This document shows, one piece after another, positions 50,029-61,142 of a stretch of DNA of 64,000 bases. The notes under the pieces were generated by a model. It ran no database searches, was not told the origin of the DNA, and saw only the letters and a program-made list of their open reading frames with translations. The DNA comes from Oenanthe sinensis (taxonomy: Eukaryota; Streptophyta; Magnoliopsida; Apiales; Apiaceae). The position numbers and the translations under genes are program-made. The DNA lies in contig CM053796.1 of NCBI GenBank assembly GCA_028671895.1, forward strand, positions 37,694,860 to 37,758,859. Reading direction: 5' to 3'. Positions within the stretch are counted from its first letter, which is position 1. Each line of letters starts with the position of its first letter.

Positions 50029-51484
50029 TGTTAGGTCCTGGAGATCGTAGAGGGGGGGTGAATACGATTCCCAAATAAAAATCTGACTTTTATTTATTTT
50101 TGGGACAACATAAAAATTACTTTGGTTCAAACCCGGGTACTGTTCATCATCTTCTTCAACCTCAAGAACACCATTAAAATAACCAAGATAATGAACGGTA
50201 AATCATCCAAAACACATAACACAACAAGATCCAAGAATATAACTTTATATTCATTGAAGTGGGGTAGATGCTACAAACAAGTTCAAGAACATAAGCTCAA
50301 GAACACAACAAAGAAATGATTTTTGGCTCCTCTAAAAATATTACAAATTCTAGATCTAGGAGACAAAAATCAAACCTATCTTCTAAACAAGATTTAGCAA
50401 TGTTTACAATAGAAGAATAGATGAGTGGTGAAACAAAGAAATTCATGGCCCCATAATATTCAAGATATGGAGTATGGCCATGGGGGAGAGAGAAAATAAT
50501 TTTCTCTCTCTCTCCCCATTTTTTTCTTTTCCGAATGTTCACCTTAGATGATGACTTGGGTTTCTTCTTTATATATTGAAAAAGGTGTTACTTTTTGTTT
50601 TTCCACCTTTTACTTTTGTCCACTCAAATCATATCTTCAAGTCATGTGCCAAGCATGCCTTTGGAAATATTTAATATAAAAGTAATATTTAATAAATATA
50701 TAAAATATAAATAAAGAATATCTTTATTTATAAAATATATAAATAATTAAATAAATACTTTATTTAATTAAATTAAATATTTCCATTCCACTCTTCAATT
50801 TGTGTAGACTTCCTTATCCAAATACTCGGCCCCGTATACGTGACTCCACCACGTCCAAGTATTTGGCCTTCTAATCTGTGAAGCTTTAGTAAGATCCAAT
50901 CAGGTTGTGCCGTCTGTCCCTTATCCATTAGGCTGACATTTCTCCAACACTGATTTACCACCTTTGTTGATCCTCCACTTGACTCAAGAAAACCAACAAC
51001 TTTAGAATGATTAAAACCATATTAACCGACGAGAGCTTGCCTCCAATGTCCTGACACTTGATGCAACGGTCTGGTTCATAAGTGACTAGTCTTGATAGGG
51101 GCTCTTGATTCCGAACATGATTCCACATTCTTCTTTGCAAACCTTACTTGTTGCTTCGATTGTAATGCACTAAAATCGTCATAGACTAAGACAATCTTCT
51201 GTAACTTCCACATCCTTGAATAGATGTCAACATCTTTTATTCTCCACCGAGGCATGAACATGTTAATGAACTTCTTCCAGTGAGCTTCAAGTCTGTAGAT
51301 GATCCTTTGATACTTTGTCTTAACTGAACTCTGTGATCCAAGATTTCTGTGCACCTGCATATTATTACATGTCCTGTTCTATTGTTGAGTTATCATCAAC
51401 CATTACATAGAGATTACATTTAGCATTTCTAGTACACATGAAAGTGCAGTGAGTTACTTCCCTTCACTCCTATCTCCCCTTTCA
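50029..51484 (-). repeat. 3' LTR of element 4
   Basis: TG..CA bounded and colinear base for base with the right LTR apart from one C/T difference. It contains a GA/CT inverted repeat at 50482-50518 (GAGAGAGAAAAT against ATTTTCTCTCTC). Short frames inside it recur identically in the other LTR and are not genes. Confidence 0.96.
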
Positions 51485-52740
51485 ATCTCCCCCTATTTGG
51501 TTGATATGGAATAACAATCAAATACTATTTCCCCTTTACAATCTCCCCCAAAAGCAATTAAATAAAATTAACTACTAGAGGATAACTCAACTAACATACA
51601 AGAACCAATTAAAGTACTGGACATGAAAATAATATACAAAAGGTTCTGGAAAGATATAATCAGTTAAATCCAGATTTCTTGAGTTGCTGAAAATGAATGA
51701 TGAATTTCTGAATTTCATTTTCCTTTAGCTTCCTCCACTTCAATGTTCTTCAAAGATGGGGTTCTTTCAATAAAGAAACAAATCATTAGTAAAGACTTCT
51801 GAACAATCATTCTTGTTCATCTTGCAATTCGAACTAGAACATACAGCTCTCTATGTTCCCCATAAGAGGTCAACTCATTTTCCCCTTAAGGTTGTTCTCT
51901 CTTGGAATGAAAGTCACTTCCTCTTTTTCTTCAGGATGTTCTATTTCCAGGAAACATATTTTTCTTTATTCCCTGCACTATTCCACTGACTTCATCTATC
52001 ACTGAAACAAGAAATAGAACACACTTGGACACTTCTCAGATGCCCCTTGAAAATCTCCTTCACATTCTTCTTTACCCAGAAAACTTCTACTTAGCAAAAA
52101 CTCCCCCTGAGTTGATACTCTTCAAAGAAATCTTCATTTTCATTCATTGATCGTGCTAGAAAGAATTCTTCTGCCGAACCTCTCCTAAGAATGTTCCAAG
52201 GACAGATCTTCAAACAAATAGAGCAAAATCCCTTAGATATCTTTTCAGAATAAGATATAGCATTGCAAACCAAGATGTTAAGATTCTCCATAACTTCTCC
52301 CCTTAGTACGACAAGTAACTTCTTCCCAATTGACAAAAAGTAACTTTTCCACTTCAGACGAAAAATCAGTTAAATCTACAACACCTTTAGGGATTAGGCT
52401 CCAACCAATTACTAAGAAACTCCCCCTTAGTAATTTCTCCATTGCATCACTAAGGTTTCAATTTTATCTAATTCTCCCCCTTAGTTCATGCAAGCTCCAA
52501 TCCACCCTTGTGTCTTTAGATATCCTCTAAGTAACCTCCACAAGATAGGATTGACATATCTCATTTCTTGTATCACCAAGAGATCTCGTTTCTTGTATCA
52601 CCAAATTCTCCCCCTTAGTTGAGAATATCCTTTAAAACAATAAAAGTATCATCTACATCCAATCAAATAAGAAACTCTCCTCCAATTGAACATAAAATCC
52701 CCCTTAGGTCTAAAAATTAATGTCTCCCCCTTTGAGATTG
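51485..52740 (-). repeat. Cluster of polypurine tracts next to 3' LTR of element 4
   Basis: On the minus strand, GGGGGAG or GGGGAG tracts recur near 51488, 51543, 52105, 52295, 52422, 52474, 52605, 52700 and 52723, several as CTAAGGGGGAGAA. The one abutting the LTR is the probable plus-strand primer. Multiple polypurine tracts upstream of the 3' LTR are a published Sirevirus trait. Confidence 0.8.
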
Positions 52741-53089
52741 AGAATAACACGAATTAATAGATCCAAAGGTAATAGTTTGGACATTCCCACTAAGCTTCAG
52801 CTAGACTCTTCTTCAGCTTGTCTTCCAGAAAAGAATCTCTTCAACATTCCAGAGCTAGAAAATTCAGTAACAGGATTTAGACATAGTAGCAAGGTTAGTG
52901 TTTGGTCTATGGTTTCCTCACTTCTACTACGTTCTGTTGGTGTTTACACTTTCAAGCGTAAGTGTTCCACTCATTTCTCTCCCTATTTCTCTCACTCAAG
53001 TGTATCACTCCCTCACTTCACTCAAGTGTTTCTCTCCCTTACTTGCACTCATTCCATTTATAGCAATTTGTACCTGCAAGTAAATCCAT

Positions 53090-53510
53090 GCTAGTCTCAC
53101 CAAGATATTATGGATCGTTGACTGTAGCATGTTGTCGATCACTAAAGATCTAGGTTCTGAGATGGAATCTCAGACAGGGTTTCAGTTAGGTCGTCACCCA
53201 ACTCACCATGAGCAAATCCATGCACACGTGGCTCGTCGTCGGGGAATAACCCTTCTGAAATTGGAATCTCCTCCATTCCAGGAGTGATTGAAATCCCAAC
53301 ACCCTGATCCTCAAAAGACTCATCAAATTGGTAAACCAACTGAATCATAGTCTACGAGTTGTTGCTCAGCTACTTTCAGCATCAACAATCTCCCCATATG
53401 CAAATCCATGCACTGGATCGTTGAATGTGGTATGCGTACTAGCAGCTATCTAAGCATCAACCGACTCCCCATATGCAAATCCATGCACTGGATCGTTGAC
53501 GGTGATATGC
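53090..53510 (-). repeat. Repeated peptide-like module in element 4
   Basis: Minus strand holds two near-identical copies, 78 bp apart (53391-53423, 53469-53501), readable as NDPVHGFAYGE-x-VDA. A third, diverged copy near 53200 reads PRVHGFAHGE, and a weak fourth is near 53100. The third lies in an open frame of 68 codons (53142-53348). Stops separate the copies, so this is either a decayed repeat-bearing ORF or a non-coding tandem repeat that happens to read well. Confidence 0.45.
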
Positions 53511-56500
53511 CTTTAAGTTTTGAGCGATCCATGTATTCCAGAATTTGAATTCCTGGGAGAATAGACGTGTACAAACATCTCTCTCAATCACCTGTGAAGA
53601 TGAATTAATTCACTATTTTCAGTCATGGAAAACTGTTAGTGATTGCCTCTCAACATCAACAGATTGCTCTGCGGATGTGAAATCCCGTTAGGGAACTAGG
53701 ACTGTTCCTCCTAGGAAGGTTGACAAGGATTCTAATATATGGCAAGAAATCCAAGTTTCCCTCTAATGCCTGTGAAGACGGCTCAACAACTTCATTCACC
53801 ATGAATGGTAAACAAAGAAGTTTAGGGGTTTTACCTATACCTCACAATGTGCACTTCTTGCAATGTGTCCTCACAATTGTTAGTCCCAAGAGAGGCTAGA
53901 GAACTGTTAAGTCCTATAACATCCCTTAGAAGCAAAAACTTTAGGATTACCATCAGCGTGATGCTTTTGGTGTGCTTGACTCATTACAAGGTGCTCTGGC
54001 TGACGAGCGAATTTTCAATGAAATCACCCCGTTGAGAGAGTTCATTCAGAAACGGTTGAATTGCCTTTTCAGCTCTGCATCCTTTTGAGAGAATACAGAT
54101 GAGCTACAGATACCTCAATTTGTATACTTCTTTCCTTCTCGAGAGGTAGAGCTGTGGGTGCACTTCCGACTTCATCCTTATTTGCTGCATCAAGTGCAGT
54201 TTCTCCCTTAACAACCGCTAATCTACATAAGTTCCTTATATCACCAAGGGTTGAAAGTTTGAATTAGAATGACAGTGTTTGGTACTAAGGCCTTGGTTAA
54301 AAATTGATGGATTATTCAACTTCTTGACCTTCCCCTATAGCCACTAAGGCCAAGCCATTACAGCTAAATAGATAGAGTTGATCAGAGCTATATAAAATTT
54401 AGTAGAGTATGATTAAACTTATTCTCTATTCCTTCTCAGAAATATAGCATCGGAGCAATGTGTCCTCAAGAAACAATGCACCAGAGCTAAAATGTGGGAA
54501 TTAATAAAGAATAGGTAAAATAATATTAAGCCAAATTTCATAACCTCACAATTTTGAAAAAAAAGTTTAACAGATTAACAAAAGTGTTCTTTTGAATTTC
54601 TCTTAGACAAATATCCAATTGAAATTCAACTCTTTTAACAAAAACATTTTGATTAATAACTCAAATCTATTTCATCTTGCTCACTGTATGTTTTCAGAAA
54701 TTGTTTCGCAATTCATTCTTATCGGATATTATCTCCGACTTAAAAAAAATCGAATGAATGCTTTAGTCATACAGTCCAAGGCACTAATCCCAAAGCAAAC
54801 AACCATTGTTTTAATACTACAGGTCAATGTGAAACAGACATTAACAAGAGTTTTGAAAAACGTTTTACCAATGGTTGATACCTCAAGACCAAAACAATTT
54901 ACTCAAATAAAATAGTCTGATACCATGTAACCTAAGTTACAAGTTATCAAGTAACTTTATTTAAACAAATCGTGGAGAGAAAACAGTTTTCATTACAAAA
55001 CATTTAGAGAGAGAGAGGATATATGATTTTGAAATAGAAAGATAATCCTCAAGAAATGTTCTCTTTCAAAAAAAACTTTTAGTGGCTTTTCATTCTCTGG
55101 CAAATGAATGCATGTTTAGATAAAACATTTTTCACAAGAAATAGACAAGAAATTTCTTTATGCATTCAAGTTCTAAGAATGAAAAACATATGTTAATACT
55201 AATGAATTATCAAAGATATGAGTGACAATACATTCAAAAGTACTAACATCATCCAATCATTTTGTAATAAAATGCATCTTACTACAAAATAATCAAGCAC
55301 ATAAGATACTTACATTATGCTAGACAATTACCATTTGTCGCTTGAAACAAACACATATTGCAATATAGATCATGGTAATTCTAAAGCATAAAAATAAGCA
55401 TCCGCTAAACACTGAACATACATTGACTGAATGACAGCATTTAACTTCTTACACTACATCTCAACAATTATCACATAAGCATATTGAAAATACTCATGAC
55501 AATCAGAATGTATGTAAGCTCGAGGTACTAGTTGCATCAGATATCAAATACCTTTAAATATTAATGCTAAAATTTATGATCTTTGACAAACCCTCGCGAT
55601 GTAGTAAATTACTTTTAATATCAGTGTTTTTGAAATAATCTTTTTGTCACTTAGTGCAGAAATTCTAAGTGACATCACTAATATCAAAAGAATGATAACT
55701 AATATTAATGGATTTTGCAAAAGACAAGGATTACATCACTTAAACTACATATTAAGTGGTTCCATTAATATTAGCATTAAACAATTAGAAGTAAATAAAA
55801 TTACAACTAATTAATATATACAAATACTTATGCTGAAATATTAGATACATATAGCATGAATAACATATGACAGCACAAAGTACGAGATCCTGGATATAAA
55901 TTGACTATACAAAGAAATGCTACAATGTTAGGTCCCGGGTGATCATAGGTAATCTCATAATGATAATATTGAGTCCCGGGTGGTCACACGCCAAACATTA
56001 ATCAGTTCCTAGAGATCGTAGACATCTAAATAGCATGAACACTCTCTATAAACATTATGTTTAAATAAATCAATATTAGATTAGAGTGACATACCTTAGT
56101 CAATAGAGCTTTTACTGGTGTATGATCGTTGAATGAACAATTACTCCTCTTTGCCCTAGAGATCGAACGTTTACTCCTTTCGAGATTGAACGTTTACTCC
56201 TTTTGGACAGGAATAACTTTTCAGCTACCAGTTAACATTGTTCCTCGAAACAATACCACGCTCATCCAGATGGAAACTGCATTACCTTCAACACCCAAAT
56301 ATTTCCTTGTAGATATTGGTCTTGGCAGCAGCTTCACTAAACTCAGCACTCTAGAAACCAGTAGTCTTGACACTAGCAGAGTAGAACCTTCAAAAACTCC
56401 GAACTACCCTTCAGCTTCTGTATCAATACCAAGTCTTCATGTGGATTGATTCCTTGTGCTAAGTGTATCTGCCTCTGGTTCAATTGAGTTAGTTCCTTGA

Positions 56501-57540
56501 TTCGAACCCTACTCAATCTTGATTAGTTAGTGCATCTTCAGTCTTCATTGAATTCACTCAGAAAAACCAATGAAATACTCTTATACATGCACTACTAATC
56601 ACTACTCTACTACCAAGATTCATCAAGAACTGACTCTAGGAAATGTTGTTACACAAAACCCTTTGTCATGACAGATGTGTCCTTAATGTTTCCTTAGATA
56701 TTCAGTGGGTAGAGTAGTCTTCTTCAAATATGATTGAGATCATCTTGCATTATTTTTAAATTGACAATTTCCTTTCTAATATGCAATCACTCAATCTGGA
56801 TCACTCAGTGCTCCTAAGAATCTCAACTCTTACTCAATGAGCACTGCTAGCCTTTGAACATCAAACACGACTAGTTGATCCAACTTACTGATGCTCCCCC
56901 TGTGATGCTGCTTGCAGCTTTTCTTCATCTGGTGTCATCTGATCTTGAGCCCTAAACAGGATGTCAACCTTTAGAAATTCAGAGCTAAAATCAAACGAAT
57001 GCTAGGGAGCTTGATGATGTTGTTCACTGCATCTAGATCATCTTAAATCAATCACAGACTCTATGTAAGCTCTTAACTCCAAATAAGATAGCCCTTCATC
57101 ACACCATGTGACTTCAGGCATGATTAATCTTACTTGATGTCTTCTCTTTATATTTACTGATTAGACTTGCTGTGGCAACTGATTCAGCCGTAGTGAATAG
57201 GAAACCTTAAGTCTATCCATTATCCTTGTAATTTCACTCAAGGTCTGGATTTCCCTATTAACTCCTCCATTTGGTCATGAAGTCCGAAAACTGAACTTTA
57301 CTCTAGAATACTCCTTTCAGTGCAGACATAACATAGAATTTCATTCGTCAACGAATTCCATTACCTGCCCTCAAAGTGTTCTTACAGCAATCTGCCTAAT
57401 CCTTTGAATGTGATTAATCACTGAGATGCTTCATCTATCGAATGCATGAACGAACACCAAAACTAAACAGGGTAGCCTTTGACTTGACTTCCCTTCAACT
57501 GACATACTTCACTAATGTCCTTCTTAAAAGAATTTCATTA
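53511..57540 (-). other. Element 4 interior, no recognisable genes
   Basis: About 4 kb without gag/pol motifs. Items seen: a primer-site-like ATGGTATCAGACTA (minus, near 54925); a 23-bp direct repeat GA-GAT-YGAACGTTTACTCCTTT at about 56159-56204; two stretches resembling the LTR terminus (55925-55950 and 56008-56030). AT-rich blocks alternate with more balanced ones, as if introns and exons had been copied in, but I could not build a gene. Confidence 0.4.
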
Positions 57541-59233
57541 GAAGTAGTCCTTTCTCACCAACTTCATCTTTACCGTCGAATCCGTTATCTTGATAAACCA
57601 AGTATTAGTTGATAAACCAAGTGTGAGAGCATCACTTGTTGTTGCAGCTAACTCCATTCTGATAAACTTCAACGAATAGTTGACTTCATCATAAGCATTA
57701 AATTTCGTGTCAGCAGTAACCTCACTTCCAGTAGAGTGAGCTTCTATTTCTCTTGACCCCGATCAATATTGTTCATCCTCGAACTGATATTAGGAAACCC
57801 TTCACATAGAATTCCCTAGGTCTTCCTTAATATTGTGCTTCAGATCATTCAAGAAAAATAGGTAACCTTGCTTAACCATTTGAATACCAAAGCAAAAGTA
57901 GTTACATGCCTCGAACATGGAAATGTCTGAGATATATAACTTGTACATGTTGAAAGATACTCTGCATTCACAAATGATTAAGACACGTGGTCCTCAATTT
58001 GATTGAGTCCAAGGGTTAGAGATATTTCTAAACATTGTTAACAACAAAGCATTCAAGTTCAACATGCTCATTCTTATTTGACTGATCACTCCTCATCTAT
58101 ATCAGCCTCAACAAGTAGTCTTGGCTATGAGCTCAGTGATCCCAACCTAACTTAAGGTGGACTAGCAGTCTATAAGAATCATGTCGTACATATATGTAGT
58201 CATAGAAGAATCAATCACTCAGATTCCTAATTCTTCTAAATCACCTTTGTTGTTCACTTTAACATTATATTATCTCTAATTGCCTGAGTCAATTTAGATT
58301 TAAAAATTTAATTCATTGTTTATTATACTGACCCCTAGGCAATTCCTAAATTAGAAACAAACTCATCTTAACAAGCACATGATCAGATATAACATTTAAT
58401 ACAACCATGCGAGTATAAACAGATTATAGACAATGTAAGCATCAAGGCACTTAGCATGCAGCAAATACTCTTTCCGGTAAATGTACCCCTACAAATACCT
58501 AAGACTCTATATGCAAACATGATCAATTTTCGTAAAGCAAGCATTAAATCACACAAGATCTAATCATGAAGTCAAATACTGATAAACAAGCAACACTAAC
58601 AAACTAGCATAAGTTATCTAATTTATATAGAAATCAAGGTGAGACATGCATTACATCAAACTTATAATATAATGCAGTTCAGCACTTAATACTCTATAAT
58701 TAAATCAAACAAGTATAAACTAGTTAGAAAGTATACCTGTGCGATGCTTAACATTCCATCTCGAGTGATAATCAATTGATCCAAATCAATTTCCATTCTA
58801 CTAACACTCATGGAAGTATCCTTGCATTTGACCTCAATAACCAATGATGTTCCTGCTTCAACCCAAACTGATACCTGATTGTTCTGCTTAAAGACCCCGA
58901 CATAGAATGTCTCATGTTCTGCTTGAAAAGATCACTCTTCTTTATATGTGTAGCAATAACCCCTTGATTATCATATGTCAGTGATAATCAAACCTTGTGT
59001 ATTTCTGCCACTGATGTCCTTTAACCAAATCTTCAATTGTTGTTTTGGTTCTTTGACCGATAAACTGAATTCCTTTTCAAAATCCCAAATTCTTCAGATA
59101 TTGATTCGAAAACCACTGATCGAAGACTCTTCCCTAAATGAATTAATCCCCTTTCAATAACCAAATGATCCACTGAGTAGACCGATGTAGAAATACATCT
59201 CCAATGGTAAGATCAGGTCTCAACTCCATTAGA
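57541..59233 (-). other. Coding-like blocks of unknown origin in element 4
   Basis: Minus-strand open blocks that read like protein: 58737-58931 (65 codons, with FYVGVFKQNNQVSVWVEAG and MEIDLDQLIITRDG), ending at a CACAG/GTATAC donor-like junction followed by AT-rich sequence; 57805 up to about 57990 (about 62 codons, with MFEACNYFCFGIQMVKQGYL); 57541-57762 (74 codons, with NYSLKFIRMELAATTSDAL). An ATG block near 59233 (MELRPDLTIGDVFLH) could be a start. Frames and stops do not connect. I recognise no family. It could be a captured host gene with introns, a decayed element-specific ORF, or chance. Confidence 0.3.
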
Positions 59234-60114
59234 ATGTTCTTCAGTCAGTTCGTTTGTCCTCAACGAACGAAGAATCAACTCCTGTTGTTTCGTTTAATAA
59301 AACATTTTGTTCAAACAGAAGTATTTAATTTTTTTTTTTTTTTTTTAGGAATTTAAATAATCAAAATAAATTGAAAATGCATTTTTGATAAATAATAATA
59401 AATTTCTCAATTTCAAATTATAAATAAAATAAAATTCGAAAAGAAAGTTTTGATATAGAGATAACAAAATTTTCAAGGTATATTAAATAATCCCGAAAAA
59501 GAAATTATTTCAAATCAAAATTAATTTCCAAAGAATTTTATAGAATTTATAATCCAAAACAGTTTCAATTATAATTAAAATAAAACAGATTGAAAATATA
59601 AGTTTGATATAAAAATAATAAATTTTCAAGTCATCTTAGATATTCTTGAAAATAAATTATTTCAACCAAAATGATTTTCCAAAAAGTTTTATGAGATTTA
59701 TAATTAAAACTTCTATAAAAAATAAATTATTAAACCTCAAAAATAATTCTCAAAATACTTTTAAGAATGTTAAACTCAAAAGAAATTAAATTGGATTTTA
59801 AGATTAATTTTAGTTTTTAAATTAATAAAATTCTTAACTAAGAATATTAAAAATATAAAATATTTGACTCTAAAATTTAAAAGAAAATAAAATATTTTCC
59901 AAGATGTAAAATAAACTTGAAAAATAAATTATTTAAATTTAAAAATTATTTTCAAAATATTTTATATAATTAAATTCAAATTTAATTATTAAATTAATTA
60001 TTAAACTAAAAACAATTTGAGAGAAAAACAATTTTTGTTTTAAATAAAAGTTAAACTATGTAGCCATGTGTCATGTTGAAACAGCCTTCTAAGAAAAAAA
60101 ATTCTACATAGAAA
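59234..60114 (-). other. AT-rich low-complexity part of element 4 leader
   Basis: Includes a run of 18 or more T (about 59329-59346) followed by about 700 bp of degenerate AAAATAAATT-like sequence. No structure beyond low complexity; it separates the coding-like blocks from the tandem array. Confidence 0.5.
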
Positions 60115-60872
60115 TGTTCTACATAGACTCTATCTAGAACATCAAGTAGAAATTCTACATAGAAATGTTCTACTTAGGCTCTATCTAGAACATTAAGTAG
60201 AACTTCTGACTTAGAAAATATTTCTAACTCCAGAATTTCTACTTAGGTTCTATCTAGAACATTAAGTAGAATTTCTACATAGAAATGTTCTACTTAGGCT
60301 CTATGTAGAACATTAAGTAGAACTTCTGACTTAGAAAATATTTCTAACTCCAGAATTTCTACTTAGGTTCTATCTAGAACATTAAGTAGAATTTCTACAT
60401 AGAAATGTTCTACTTAGGCTCTATGTAGAACATTAAGTAGAACTTCTGACTTAGAAAATATTTCTAACTCCAGAATTTCTACTTAGGTTCTATCTAGAAC
60501 ATTAAGTAGAATTTCTACATAGAAATGTTCTACTTAGGCTCTATGTAGAACATTAAGTAGAACTTCTGACTTAGAAAATATTTCTAACTCCAGAATTTCT
60601 ACTTAGGTTCTATCTAGAACGTTAAGTAGAATTTCTACATAGAAATGTTCTACTTAGGCTCTATGTAGAACATTAAGTAGAACTTCTGACTTAGAAAATA
60701 TTTCTAACTCCAGAATTTCTACTTAGGTTCTATCTAGAACATTAAGTAGAATTTCTACATAGAAATGTTCTACTTAGGCTCTATGTAGAACATTAAGTAG
60801 AACTTCTGACTTAGAAAATATTTCTAACTCCAGAATTTCTACTTAGGTTCTATCTAGAACATTAAGTAGAAT
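60115..60872 (-). repeat. 120-bp tandem array of nested palindromes
   Basis: Period exactly 120 bp: one diverged unit (about 60121-60240), five units identical except for one A/G change near 60621, and a partial unit. Each unit holds a near-perfect palindrome AAGTAGAATTTCTACATAGA..TTCTACTT (arms AAGTAGA and ATTTCTA, 2-nt bulge) and a 10-bp inverted pair GTTCTACTTA / TAAGTAGAAC. It lies about 260 bp from the primer site in the element's transcribed leader. Confidence 0.97.
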
Positions 60873-60879
60873 ATTCGAG

Positions 60880-61012
60880 ATAATGTTCGAGTTAGACACT
60901 ATCTCGAACATCAAGTCGAATTTCTACATAGAAATGTTCTACTTGGCTATCTCGAACATCTAAGTAGAATTTCTACATAGAAATGTTCTACTTGGCTATC
61001 TAGAACATTTTG
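60880..61012 (-). repeat. Shorter 52-55-bp repeats beside the 120-bp array
   Basis: Two copies of a unit containing TTTCTACATAGAAATGTTCT followed by ACTTGGCTATCT, with TCGAACATC replacing TAGAACATT in one. They share the palindrome core with the 120-bp unit, so the larger array probably arose from this shorter one. Confidence 0.8.
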
Positions 61013-61128
61013 TACTTAGAAAAATTCCGGGCTTCAGAAAAAATTCTGGATGCCCAGTGAACCAATTGTACCCTCTTTAATCTCAAAAAATAAAAATAGA
61101 TCCAATCGATTTGTATGTCAATCGAGTA

Positions 61129-61140
61129 GCTCTGATACCA
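61129..61140 (-). other. Primer-binding site, element 4
   Basis: TGGTATCAGAGC on the minus strand, two bases inside the right LTR, the same spacing as in element 1. Confidence 0.95.
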
Positions 61141-61142
61141 AT

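Noticed and set aside
60115..61012. CRISPR-like array
   Set aside because: Plant nuclear DNA; units are contiguous 120-bp repeats with no unique spacers, inside a retrotransposon leader.
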